Shown here piece after piece: positions 1-7,627 of a stretch of 34,064 nucleotides of DNA; positions within the stretch are counted from its first letter, which is position 1, and the number at the start of each line of letters is the position of its first letter. The position numbers and the translations under genes are program-made. The notes beneath the pieces were generated by a model. It saw only the letters and a list, made by a program, of their open reading frames with translations. It was not told the DNA's origin and did not search any database. This DNA is from Xanthobacteraceae bacterium (GTDB lineage Bacteria; Pseudomonadota; Alphaproteobacteria; Rhizobiales; Xanthobacteraceae), in assembly GCA_019746355.1 (NCBI GenBank), contig JAIESC010000004.1:1-34064 (forward strand), read 5' to 3'.

Positions 1-10
1 AAAACGAGCG

Positions 11-1621
11 TCATGGAACCCGCAATTCCTGCTCCAGGTCCTCCAAATCGCGCGTTAACCTGGATTCCGAGCCGTGGGCGAGCCAGGCTTGCGGATCGAC
101 GTCGTTGAGCTTGGCCGTCATAATCAATGTTGCCATGACGGCGGCGCGCTCGGCACCGCGTTCGGAGCCGGCGAACAGCCACGACTTGCGTCCAAGTGCA
201 AATCCGCGCAGCGCGCGTTCGGCCGCGTTGTTGGTAAGGCAGACCCGCCCGTCGTCGATGAAGCGGGCGAACCGCTCCCAGCGGCGCAGCATATAGTCGA
301 TCGGCTTGACGACGGCGGACGAGTTCGAGAGGCGCGCGCGCTGCTCGCGCAGCCATGCTTCCAGCGCTGCCAGAAGGGGCGCGCTCTGCTCCTTGCGCAC
401 CTGCTGACGCTCCTCGGCGCTCCGGCCGTTGATGCCGCGCTCGATGTCGAACAGCGCGTCGATCCGCTTCACCGCCTCCAGCGCGACCGGCGAGATCGCC
501 GCCGCATCCTTGCCGCGCCGGGCATTGGCGGCGATGTCGGCGAGCTCGAAGAACTGCCGCCGGGCATGCGCCCAGCACAGCGCCGACGTGATCGGCCCCT
601 GCGCACGTGACGGCTCATACAGCTCGTTGTAGCCGCCATAGGCGTCTGCCTGCAGGATGCCGGTGAAGGTTTGGAGATGCCGAGAAGGATGCTCCTGCCT
701 GCGGTCCCGCGAGGCGAAGTAGAGCGCCGCCGGCGGCGCGCGACCGCCGAACGGCCGGTCGTCCCGGACGTAGGTCCAGATGTGCCCCTTGATCGTCTGC
801 CCCTTGGCTAGGATCGGCACCGTGGTGTCGTCGCCATGAAGCCGTTCGGCGGCGAGCACGTGGCGCTCGACCAGTGCGTAGAGCGGCTGCAGGATCGTCG
901 TACAGGCGCCGACTTGGTCGGCCAGCGTCGACAAGCTCAACTCGATGCCCTCGCGGGCGTAGCGCTCGCTCTGCCGGTTCAGCGGCTGATGCTGGCCGAA
1001 CTTCTCGAACAGAACCATGGCCAGCAGGTTGGGACCGGCAAAGCCGCGCGGTGTCACATGGAACGGTGCCGGCGGCTGGGCAATCGTCTCGCATTGCCGG
1101 CACGAGAACTTCTCCCGCACCGTCTGGATCACCTTCCACTGCCGGGGAACCACCTCCAGCGTCTCGGTGACGTCCTCGCCGAGCTTCGACAGCTTCGATG
1201 AGCCGCAGCAGGGACAGCTCTCCGGCGCGGCGATCACCACGCGCTCGCGCGGCAGGTGCTCGGGGAACGGCTTGCGCGAGGGCCGCTTGCGCTGGAAGGA
1301 CTTTACGGTCTGCGTCCGCGCCGCGGCGTTCTCGGCCGCCAACTCCTCCTCGGTCGCCGTCGCCTCCAGCTCCTCGAGCTGAAGCTCCATCTGTTCTAGC
1401 AATAGCGCCTTGCGCTCCGAGCGGCGGCCGTAGAGCTGCCGCCGCAGCTTCTCGATCTCGAGCTTGAGGTAATTGACCAGTGCTTCGGCTGCCTTCGCGT
1501 TGGCGGCTTCCGCTTTAGCGTTCGCGGCAACCGCCTCCGCTTCGAGCCGCGCGGCGCGCTCGGCGATGATCATCGCATGCGCGGCGGCAAGGTCGGAGGG
1601 GAGCGATTCAGGTGCGGTCAC
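11..1621 (-). CDS. tnpC: IS66 family transposase TnpC
   Basis: This 536-residue protein is the catalytic transposase of the IS66 element. The N-terminus (about residues 30-105) is a charged alanine/glutamate-rich helix, likely the leucine-zipper region, ending in the family's basic patch with RRQLYGRRSER. A zinc-finger-like module follows at about 137-177 (CPCC, then CRQC). The DDE-type core contains GDDTTVPILAKG, LQADAYGGYNELYE and CWAHARRQFFELAD. The C-terminal block TNNAAERALRGFALGRK-SWLFAG is diagnostic of IS66. Length matches full-length members and no frameshift is visible. It is the last gene of the element's operon, 45 bp after tnpB. Stop codon TGA lies 10 bases from the window edge. 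Confidence 0.96.
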   Translation of the reverse strand: MTAPESLPSDLAAAHAMIIAERAARLEAEAVAANAKAEAANAKAAEALVNYLKLEIEKLRRQLYGRRSERKALLLEQMELQLEELEATATEEELAAENAAARTQTVKSFQRKRPSRKPFPEHLPRERVVIAAPESCPCCGSSKLSKLGEDVTETLEVVPRQWKVIQTVREKFSCRQCETIAQPPAPFHVTPRGFAGPNLLAMVLFEKFGQHQPLNRQSERYAREGIELSLSTLADQVGACTTILQPLYALVERHVLAAERLHGDDTTVPILAKGQTIKGHIWTYVRDDRPFGGRAPPAALYFASRDRRQEHPSRHLQTFTGILQADAYGGYNELYEPSRAQGPITSALCWAHARRQFFELADIAANARRGKDAAAISPVALEAVKRIDALFDIERGINGRSAEERQQVRKEQSAPLLAALEAWLREQRARLSNSSAVVKPIDYMLRRWERFARFIDDGRVCLTNNAAERALRGFALGRKSWLFAGSERGAERAAVMATLIMTAKLNDVDPQAWLAHGSESRLTRDLEDLEQELRVP

Positions 1622-1666
1622 GCCGACGATGGAATCACATCCATCACCATCCGCAAGGCAAAAGCG

Positions 1667-2014
1667 TCACCCGACCGATGTCGGTCGCCACGTCTCCTGT
1701 GGGTGTCTCCAGTCGATGCCGGACAGCAGGTAGCCGAGTTGCGCCGAAGAGATCGTCACCACGCCATCGGCCGGGCTCGGCCAGATGAACCGGCCCCGCT
1801 CCAGTCGCTTCGTGAACAGGCACGCACCCTGACCGTCATGCCAGATCACCTTCAGCAGATCGCCTCTGCGTCCACGGAAGCAGAACAGGTGGCCGCCGAG
1901 CGGATCCCGCTTCAGCACCTCCTGCACCTGCAAGGCCAGGGAAGGGAAGCCCTTGCGCATGTCGGTGTGGCCCGTCGCAAGCCACACGCGCACCCCCGAG
2001 GAAATTGGGATCAT
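1667..2014 (-). CDS. tnpB: IS66 accessory protein TnpB (Orf2)
   Basis: A 115-residue protein of the IS66 Orf2 family, required with TnpA for efficient transposition in characterised IS66 elements. Its exact biochemical role is not established. Family motifs seen are VWLATGHTDMRKGFPSLA, GGHLFCFRGRRGDLLKVIWHDGQG and RFIWPSPADGVVTISSAQL. I chose the ATG at 2014 (MIPISSGVRV) because it overlaps the tnpA stop codon as ATGA, the usual translational coupling in this family. A start 15 bases further upstream would add MRAAA. Intact. Confidence 0.93.
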   Translation of the reverse strand: MIPISSGVRVWLATGHTDMRKGFPSLALQVQEVLKRDPLGGHLFCFRGRRGDLLKVIWHDGQGACLFTKRLERGRFIWPSPADGVVTISSAQLGYLLSGIDWRHPQETWRPTSVG

Positions 2015-2376
2015 CGCCGCCGCCCGCACGCCAGCGCAGCAACCACCGCCGTCAGCGTCGCCGGGTCAGCCGCGCCCGCGACCCGCAGCCGCGCTCCGGT
2101 CGCAAACTCGATCTCGATCGTACCGGGACAGACGATCCCGGCTGGCGCCGCGTCCGCAGCGATCCGCACCGGCGCAAAGCTCGTCGGCGGGGCCGCCGCC
2201 CGCAGTTGGCGCCGCCAGCCGTACAGCTGGCTGGCGTGAATCCCCGCCTCCCGAGCCAGCGCCGACACGCTCGCACCCGGCTCCAGCGACGCCGCTACCA
2301 GCCGCTCCTTCTCTGTTGCGCTCCAGCGCCGGCGACGCTGCACCGACGTGATGACCTCGACCCGCTCGATCGTCAT
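2011..2376 (-). CDS. tnpA: IS66 accessory protein TnpA (Orf1, helix-turn-helix)
   Basis: A 121-residue IS66 Orf1-type protein with an N-terminal helix-turn-helix of the transposase-8/IS3-like kind (about residues 14-52: RRRWSATEKERLVAASLEPG, then LAREAGIHASQLYGWRRQL) and a variable C-terminal half. I prefer the ATG at 2376 (MTIERVEV) over the ATG at 2409, because AGGA sits 8 bases before it. The longer version would translate through a perfect hairpin. Its stop codon overlaps the tnpB start. Presumably DNA-binding; intact. Confidence 0.9.
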   Translation of the reverse strand: MTIERVEVITSVQRRRRWSATEKERLVAASLEPGASVSALAREAGIHASQLYGWRRQLRAAAPPTSFAPVRIAADAAPAGIVCPGTIEIEFATGARLRVAGAADPATLTAVVAALACGRRR

Positions 2377-2403
2377 GTGACTATTCCTGTGAATAGTCAC
2401 ATG
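2374..2403 (-). promoter_or_regulatory. 13-bp inverted repeat over the tnpA start codon and ribosome-binding site
   Basis: CATGTGACTATTC and GAATAGTCACATG are perfect reverse complements separated by four bases. In the tnpA message the start codon lies at the 3' foot of the stem and the AGGA ribosome-binding site spans the loop and upper stem. The fold would hide the start of translation. As DNA the dyad could equally be an operator. The geometry is seen in the sequence; a control function is inference. Confidence 0.6.
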
Positions 2404-2469
2404 ACTCACAGCCTCAGCACATCCGCAAGGCGGCCTCTACCGGACGGATACAGATCTCCGGTTGATGGA

Positions 2470-3474
2470 TCACTTACGCCGGCAGAGCTGGCCGCATAGC
2501 GACATGCGGCGGCGTATCGTAACGCTCGTCAGGGTAGAAATAGAGATACCGGTCGGGAGCCGCTTGGGCCCACGCCAAGAGATCGAGGCTGTACCACGCT
2601 GGATAGTCGGATAGTCGACCGTTCCGACTATCGCTCCCGTCCGAAGATCGACCAGCTCGAAGTAATTGGGAAAATGCGCGTCGGCAACCTCGATGACGGT
2701 TTGGACAAAGGCGTGCCCGCCTACATCGGCGGTTGCGAACTCGGTTGCCATCCGTCCGCGTAGGCGCGCATCGGCGAACGCAATCGGCCGACCGAATCGC
2801 GCAGCGTAACTGAGATTCGTGTTAGGCAAATCTTTCCAGCGCGCGCTGAATCGCAAAACATGCGCGAATGCCGCTTTCATTTCGGCGATCGTCGCGTGGG
2901 TGCGCGATAGCAGGGCCTCGAGACGCTGCCGGTCTGCACCAAAACCGATCAACCCGCCGTTGTATTCTGCGAAGATGCGATACTGTCGGCAGAAGCGCCC
3001 GCCGCGCTGTTCCCATGTCGCGTCAAAGAAGACCGGCTCGCCGATCGCTCGCGTCAGGGCTTCCACGAAACGCCGTCCGTCTTTCTCGGTCACTGCAAGG
3101 TCGCGCACCCAGTAGGTTGTGCCGCCGGACCAATCCATGATGTCTTCTTCTTCCGCGGCGGCGAGGCGTTTATCGTCCGACAGGATGAGACGCTCGCCAC
3201 GGACGGTCAGCCCTGCGAGATCGCAGGCCTGCTCCAGCAGCATCTGGCCGTGCAGCGCCGGTCCGATCCGCGCGCTGAGCAAGACCGTCGGCGTGTCGTG
3301 GTCGGGAGCTCCGACGTCACCGCCATGGAGGCTGAAGTGTCCGCCGCGATAGCGGATATAGATCGGGCGCTCGTCCGCGGTTCGCCCGGAGAATTGCGCA
3401 GGGCAGCTGCCACCGCCGCTGATCTCTCGCAGGTCTATCCCGAGCGGCGCAAGCGTGGGTCTGGTGAAGAACAT
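2470..3474 (-). pseudogene. Unrecognised gene, frameshifted and cut off by the IS66 element
   Basis: The frame starts at an ATG at 3474 behind GAGG and encodes a soluble protein of unrecognised family for about 285 residues, ending in a sensible stretch up to VGTVDYP. It then meets a perfect tandem 8-bp repeat (2601-2616). After this the frame reads poor, basic sequence (RGPKRLPTGISIS) into the IS66 end, stopping at a TGA inside the element. If one 8-bp unit is removed, the frame instead reads VDYPAWYSLDLLAWAQAAPD and continues RYLYFYPDERYDTPP up to a TAA formed by the IS terminus. The natural C-terminus is therefore lost twice over: by duplication and by insertion. Function unknown. I see no signal peptide or membrane segment. 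Confidence 0.75.
2601..2616. repeat. Tandem 8-bp duplication GGATAGTC x2
   Basis: Two adjacent identical GGATAGTC octamers lie inside the minus-strand gene at 2470-3474. The duplication shifts the frame by two bases; removing one unit restores a better C-terminal reading. Eight bases is also the target duplication length of IS66 elements, so this could be an excision footprint, but replication slippage is equally possible. Confidence 0.85.
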
Positions 3475-3586
3475 GATCGCCTCAGCACCCTGCGCGACGC
3501 CGTGATGTCAGACTAGGCTCAAAACTCATTAATTCTTCTGCGCTGACAATACGATCCTGTTTCTTTTTTTGAAAGGGGCCGGGATC

Positions 3587-3641
3587 ATGCGCAGCAACCT
3601 CTTTTGGTTGAACGACGAGCAGTGGGAGCGATACGATCGAG
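3587..3641 (+). pseudogene. 5' scrap of an IS5-family (IS427-type) transposase
   Basis: An ATG opens MRSNLFWLNDEQWERYDRE, which matches the N-terminal FWL-DEQW opening of IS5/IS427-group transposases. Homology ends after about 17 codons, where the sequence passes into a different gene in another frame. The preceding bases (T-run, GAAAGGGGCCGGGATC) may be remains of that element's leader. Non-functional fragment. Confidence 0.6.
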
Positions 3642-3812
3642 AGCCACATCCATCTGTTCAGCGCGCACGTGGCCGCTGCCTCTGATGCAGGGCTCAGCCT
3701 CGCCGAATGCCGCGAAGGCGTCATCGACGAAGCATGGCTGCGCGACAAGCCCAAATGGCAAAAGTATCTGCACTGGCCGGTCAGCTTTGCCTTCGCGTTG
3801 CGGCGGGTCTGA
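3633..3812 (+). pseudogene. C-terminal remnant of a class I SAM-dependent methyltransferase
   Basis: The frame reads TIESHIHLFSAHVAAASDAG, then LSLAECREGVIDEAWLRDKP and KWQKYLHWPVSFAFALRRV before TGA. This resembles the last 55-60 residues of small class I methyltransferases, where an H-LFS-HV-AA-GL helix and a PKWxKYxxxPVSF strand end the domain. The SAM-binding N-terminal two thirds are absent; an IS5-type transposase start lies directly in their place. No start codon or ribosome-binding site fits this frame. The family assignment is from memory of the fold's tail and is moderately secure; that it is a fragment is clear. Confidence 0.6.
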
Positions 3813-3881
3813 GCGCGTAGGCCCTCGTCCATCGCGAACCGGGCTCTCGCCGCAGGCGACCACTGCGGCAGGAAGACGCAG

Positions 3882-4136
3882 ATGGCCGATCTGCTGCACG
3901 AGATCTGGGTCGAAACCTGCGACGGAACGGAGCGCGAAAGCCTGTGCCTCGCCGGTCCCGACGGTGACGACGCCCGCAGGCTGCACGCCCGCAACGCGCG
4001 ACTCGTCCACACATTCGCCACCGGCAGCCCCTTCGCGGCGATGACGCACGATCATCGCTGACTCGGCCGCGCGCCGCACACGACGATCCACTCTTGGCGA
4101 CGGGCCTATCCGGCGGACTGGCGGGAGCGGCAGAAC
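3882..4136 (+). pseudogene. Small conserved protein gene with an internal stop codon
   Basis: An ATG preceded by AGGAAG opens MADLLHEIWVETCDGTERES and continues through LCLAGPDGDDARRLHARNAR to MTHDHR, then TGA at 4059-4061. The same frame continues after the stop as LGRAPHTTIHS and YPADWRERQN. These correspond to [11 protein letters not shown] and YPAE-LERQN of the related fragment at 8732-8860, where the codon at the matching place is Tyr. The gene thus appears to be a roughly 85-codon member of a small uncharacterised rhizobial family, broken by one nonsense change. A shortened 59-residue product could still be made. Function unknown. Confidence 0.65.
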
Positions 4137-4184
4137 CCGGCGACAAATGATCGCGGCGCGTCTCGCCGCACCCGCGTGCCCGGT

Positions 4185-4285
4185 TCAACGCTGCGCGCGG
4201 CGTTTCGGCCAGTAGCGGCACGCCGGATTCACATCGCGTGCGTCGAACACACCGTTGAAATCCTGCGCGAGGTTTGGCGAGTCTG
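4185..4285 (-). pseudogene. Decayed 3' end of a gene related to the WYL-like gene at 10914
   Basis: Minus-strand translation gives RDVNPACRYWPKRRAQR then TGA, closely matching the C-terminus LDVNPASPYKPKRRAQT of the protein at 10914-11261. DNA similarity is visible over about 60 bases (4188-4250 against 10920-10980). Upstream the similarity fades and no start or body is recognisable. It is therefore a terminal remnant of a second, lost copy. Confidence 0.55.
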
Positions 4286-4437
4286 CAGCCGGACGGTCCG
4301 CTCTGGGTTGCCATGCAATTCCGCGCATGGACCCTCTTTAGCCTCCGACTATAGTGCCCAAACCCTCGCGCGGCAGATTTGCCGCAACCGGCACGTCGCC
4401 GAAAACAAGAAGTACGACGGGGGCGAGAGGAAGTGGT

Positions 4438-5409
4438 GTGTTGAGACTGGCAGGTTTTGTTGCAGCGTGTCTTGTCGTCCTTCAGGCAATTCCCACCACC
4501 GCGATTGCTCAGGATTATCCCGCGCGACCGATCAGAGTTATCGTCGCGTCCGGCCCGGGCGGCGTGAGCGATATTCTGATTCGCGTTCTCGGCGATGAGC
4601 TCCAGAAAAATCTCAAGCAGCCGCTTGTGATCGAGAACAAGGTCGGCGGCGCATTCAACATTGCGGCCAGACAGTGTGCCGAGGCGGCACCCGACGGCCA
4701 CACGATCTGTCTGCTTCCGGGAGAGCCGCTGACCTACAACCAGTTTCTGTTCAAGAACACCGGGTTCGATCCGGACAAGGGCTTCGCTCCGATCACCAAT
4801 CTGTTTTTTATCACGCAGGTGATGGCCGCCAACGCGGCTCTGGACGCGAAAAACCTCGACGATCTGGCTCGGCTTTCGAAAGCGAAACCCGGCACCTTGA
4901 GCTTCACGGCACCCGGCCTGTCTCAGGCCTTGTTCATCGAAAAATTCAAGGCGGACAAGGGCGCGGACCTGGTGCGGGTGCCGTTCAAGGGCGGTGGCGA
5001 CGCGATCAACGGCATGTTGTCGAACGCCACGCCGATCCTGTTCCTCGGCCTGGGCAATGTGATTTCCTTCATCCGCGCCGGCAAGGCCATACCCTACGTG
5101 GTCGACGGCGATAAGCGCTCGCCGCTGGTCCCGGACGTTCCGACGTTGAAGGAGCTGGGCTATCACGGCGACATCACGCCGAGCTATGGGGCGCTGTTCG
5201 CCCCGGCCGGCACACCCGCGGCCATCGTCACGAAGCTGCATGACGAGATCGCGAAAATCTTGAACGACCCCTCGTTCAGGGACAAGCATATGGTTCAGCG
5301 CGGGCTCGAGCCGGTGGTCAACACGCCGGCCGAGCTGCAAGCCTATCTGGTCAAGGACCGTGAAGCGTCCGGTCGCGTCGTGAAGGCCTCGGGATTGCAG
5401 CAGCAATAG
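4438..5409 (+). CDS. Bug/TctC-family periplasmic substrate-binding protein (orphan)
   Basis: This protein of about 323 residues belongs to the tripartite tricarboxylate transporter receptor (Bug) family, which binds carboxylate ligands in the periplasm. A signal peptide occupies residues 1-25 (hydrophobic FVAACLVVLQ, cleavage after AIA). The mature protein opens with the family's QDYPARPIRVIVASGPGG. Later come ILFLGLGNVISFIRAGKA, VPTLKELGY and FAPAGTPAAIV, all typical. I chose GTG at 4438 because GAGAGG lies seven bases ahead; an ATG at 4354 would add an implausible leader. No tctA/tctB lies beside it, so it must work with a transporter elsewhere or act as a sensor. It leads a likely operon with the oxidoreductase and amidohydrolase that follow. 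Ligand unknown. Confidence 0.9.
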   Translation: MLRLAGFVAACLVVLQAIPTTAIAQDYPARPIRVIVASGPGGVSDILIRVLGDELQKNLKQPLVIENKVGGAFNIAARQCAEAAPDGHTICLLPGEPLTYNQFLFKNTGFDPDKGFAPITNLFFITQVMAANAALDAKNLDDLARLSKAKPGTLSFTAPGLSQALFIEKFKADKGADLVRVPFKGGGDAINGMLSNATPILFLGLGNVISFIRAGKAIPYVVDGDKRSPLVPDVPTLKELGYHGDITPSYGALFAPAGTPAAIVTKLHDEIAKILNDPSFRDKHMVQRGLEPVVNTPAELQAYLVKDREASGRVVKASGLQQQ

Positions 5410-5497
5410 CGAACCGCGTTTCCAGGAATGGATCGGCCTCCTGTGGGCCACAGCGTCAGGCGTTCCGTTGCAGACAACGACCGGATCAATCCCTGTG

Positions 5498-6529
5498 ATG
5501 AAGGCGGCCGTGATCGACCGCCACGGCGGGCCCGATGTGTTCCGGCTTGTCGCGATGCCGCGGCCCCGGCCCGCCACCGGTGAGTTGCTGGTCCGCGTTC
5601 TGGCGTGCGGGCTCAATCACGGGCTGGACGGGCGTTCCAGGCAAAATGGTGCCGGCCGCAAGATTCAATTCCCTCACATTCTCGGAACCGAGATTGTCGG
5701 CCGAGTCGAGGAATGCGGGCCGCAAGCCGATCGCACCTATCTCGGCAAGAACGTGATCGTGGTGCCCTGGATCGCCTGCGGCACGTGCCGCGAATGCCAG
5801 GCGGGCAACGCCGGTTCGTGCCCCGACTTTCGCTTGCGCGGCATCCACGTGTCCGGCGGCAATGCCGAATACGTGGCGGTGCCGGATTCGCAGGTCGTCG
5901 TGCTGCCGGACCATGCGTCCGTGGTGGAAGCGGCGGCCTTGCCCGTCAGCTATACGACCGCGTGCGTCCTGATCAATCGCGCGCAGCTCAGGAAAGCCGA
6001 GACCATTCTGGTGCTCGGCGCGGCCGGCACGGTCGGCATTGCTGCGACGCAGATCGCCACAGCGGCCGGTGCGCAAGTTCTCGCGGCCGCCGGATCGCGC
6101 GAGAAGCTTGAATTTGCGCGCACGCTCGGCGCCTCGTCGCTCATCGACTATACGAAACCCGACTGGAGCCGTCAGGTGATGGACGCCACCGGCGGACGGG
6201 GCGTCGATGTCGTGATCGAGCACATCGGGGCGACAACCTGGCCGGAGAGCGTTGCAAGCCTCGCGTCGAGAGGCCGCCTCGCCATGTGCGGAGCCAGCAG
6301 CGGCTGGGATCTGCAGATCAGCGCCCGGGAGCTTTGGCGGAAAAACATCACCTTCCACTTCGCGAATTCGGGTTCGACGCCGGGACTCATGCAGGTCGTG
6401 GAGTTGTGGTCGTCGGGAAAAATAAAGCCCGTGATCGCAGGCACTTTCCCGCTGCACCAGATCAGCAAAGCACACGAAATGCTCAGCCGGCGTGACCTGA
6501 TCGGGAAGTTGATACTCACGATGACCTGA
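5498..6529 (+). CDS. Medium-chain (MDR) zinc-binding alcohol dehydrogenase/quinone reductase family protein
   Basis: A 343-residue oxidoreductase starting MKAAVIDRHGGPDVFRLV. The GroES-like N-terminal domain carries ILGTEIVGRVEECGP and the structural-zinc loop C-GT-C-RE-C-QAGNAGS-C (spacing 2, 2 and 7). The Rossmann domain has VLGAAGTVGIAATQIA for NAD(P)H binding, followed by GASSLIDYTKPDW and GGRGVDVVIEHIG. The GHE motif that normally provides the catalytic zinc histidine is GTE here, so the enzyme looks more like a quinone-reductase-type MDR that keeps only structural zinc. ATG at 5498 was chosen over TTG at 5468, since the protein's conserved start is MKAAV. It lies 88 bp after the binding-protein gene and 32 bp before the amidohydrolase, probably cotranscribed. 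Substrate unknown. Confidence 0.88.
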   Translation: MKAAVIDRHGGPDVFRLVAMPRPRPATGELLVRVLACGLNHGLDGRSRQNGAGRKIQFPHILGTEIVGRVEECGPQADRTYLGKNVIVVPWIACGTCRECQAGNAGSCPDFRLRGIHVSGGNAEYVAVPDSQVVVLPDHASVVEAAALPVSYTTACVLINRAQLRKAETILVLGAAGTVGIAATQIATAAGAQVLAAAGSREKLEFARTLGASSLIDYTKPDWSRQVMDATGGRGVDVVIEHIGATTWPESVASLASRGRLAMCGASSGWDLQISARELWRKNITFHFANSGSTPGLMQVVELWSSGKIKPVIAGTFPLHQISKAHEMLSRRDLIGKLILTMT

Positions 6530-6561
6530 GCGGCCGGCCTTTGCCACTTGAGGAGACTGAT

Positions 6562-7503
6562 ATGATCATAGACGCGCATTCTCATCTCGCCGACCGCCGT
6601 TTTTTCGAACGCTACGGCGGGAAACTGCCTGCGAACATGCTCGATGTTCAGATACTGCTCGATGCGCAAGAGCAAGCGGGCGTCGACATGAGCGTCGTCA
6701 GCGGCCCGCGCGTGATGGAGACCGGCATCGAGCAAGGAAAGATTCCGCCGGTCGATGTCGCGAAGGAATACAACGACTTCATCGCCGATCTTGTCTCGCG
6801 GCACCCCAAGCGGCTGGTCGCGCTCGGCCTCGCGCACCCGATGGCCGGGGATGCGATGTTTCGCGAGATGGAGCGCGCGGTGAGGCAGCTTGGCCTGCGC
6901 GGGTTTCTGGTGATCCCGCGATACGACGGCGAGTTCCTCGACGCGGATCGAGCGCTGCCGTTTTTCGAGATGTGCGAGAAGCTCGACGCGGTTATTTTTG
7001 TCCACAATGCCGACGGGTGTCTCGGCAGCGAATACATGGACAACCACCGGCTGGTGGAGCTCGTGGGCCGTCCGAACGAGATGACCCTGTTGGCCGCGCG
7101 CCTGGTCATGGCCGGACACATGGAGCGGTTTCCGAAGCTGAAGCTGCTGCTCGGTCGTCTGGGCGGTGCCATCACGCTCTATGCCGGACGGATTCAAGAG
7201 GGCTGGAATACGCGCGTGTCGCGGACGGACGGGATCCCGCCCTGGGGGCCGGACAATCTGAAATCGTCGTTCATGGATTCGTTGCGGAGGATCTATTTCG
7301 ACACGCAAACCTGCCATCCGCCCGCGATCCGCTGCGGCGTCGAAACGGTCGGGCCGGACCGGATCGTTCTCGGAAGCGACTTCCCTCCGGTTCCCTACGA
7401 TCTCGGCGCGACGATCAAGGACGTGACGTCGTCCGGCATTTCTGCCGCCGATACGGAGAAGATTCTCGGCCTCAACGCGATGAAGCTTTTCAACATCCGA
7501 TAG
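6562..7503 (+). CDS. Amidohydrolase family 2 (ACMSD/decarboxylase-like) metalloenzyme
   Basis: A 313-residue TIM-barrel amidohydrolase. It starts MIIDAHSHLADRRF with the HxH metal motif at residues 5-7. A barrel strand VIFVHNADG carries a candidate metal histidine; GRLGGA and IVLGSDFPPVPYD (the aspartate on the last barrel strand) follow. This arrangement fits the ACMSD/resorcylate decarboxylase subgroup acting on aromatic or cyclic carboxylates. The ATG at 6562 has AGGAGA seven bases ahead and is clearly the start; TTG at 6541 is not needed. It is the third gene of the binding protein-oxidoreductase-amidohydrolase set, which suggests catabolism of an imported carboxylic acid. Exact substrate cannot be told. 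Confidence 0.88.
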   Translation: MIIDAHSHLADRRFFERYGGKLPANMLDVQILLDAQEQAGVDMSVVSGPRVMETGIEQGKIPPVDVAKEYNDFIADLVSRHPKRLVALGLAHPMAGDAMFREMERAVRQLGLRGFLVIPRYDGEFLDADRALPFFEMCEKLDAVIFVHNADGCLGSEYMDNHRLVELVGRPNEMTLLAARLVMAGHMERFPKLKLLLGRLGGAITLYAGRIQEGWNTRVSRTDGIPPWGPDNLKSSFMDSLRRIYFDTQTCHPPAIRCGVETVGPDRIVLGSDFPPVPYDLGATIKDVTSSGISAADTEKILGLNAMKLFNIR

Positions 7504-7627
7504 GCCGCGAGACACGAACTGGCCGGGCGATTCGTCGGCTTTGTATCGGCGTCACGCCGGCATGCGGCTCGGCGCTTCAGCAACCGCCCGTCACCGCGCA
7601 ACCTGGCTCGAATGCGGTGCGCGCATG

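Larger units (their letters stand above)
1..2477 (-). mobile_element. IS66-family insertion sequence, left end outside the window
   Basis: Three minus-strand genes in the canonical IS66 order tnpA-tnpB-tnpC fill this segment. The right end is placed at 2477 because, read from there on the minus strand, the sequence starts GTAAGTGATCC, matching the GTAAG-type terminus of IS66 elements, and because the reading frame of the neighbouring host gene deteriorates at that point. The other terminal repeat must lie less than a few hundred bases left of base 1 and cannot be seen, so the expected 8-bp target duplication (GCCGGCAG would be the candidate copy at 2478-2485) cannot be tested. All three transposition genes look intact, so the element may be active. 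Confidence 0.85.
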
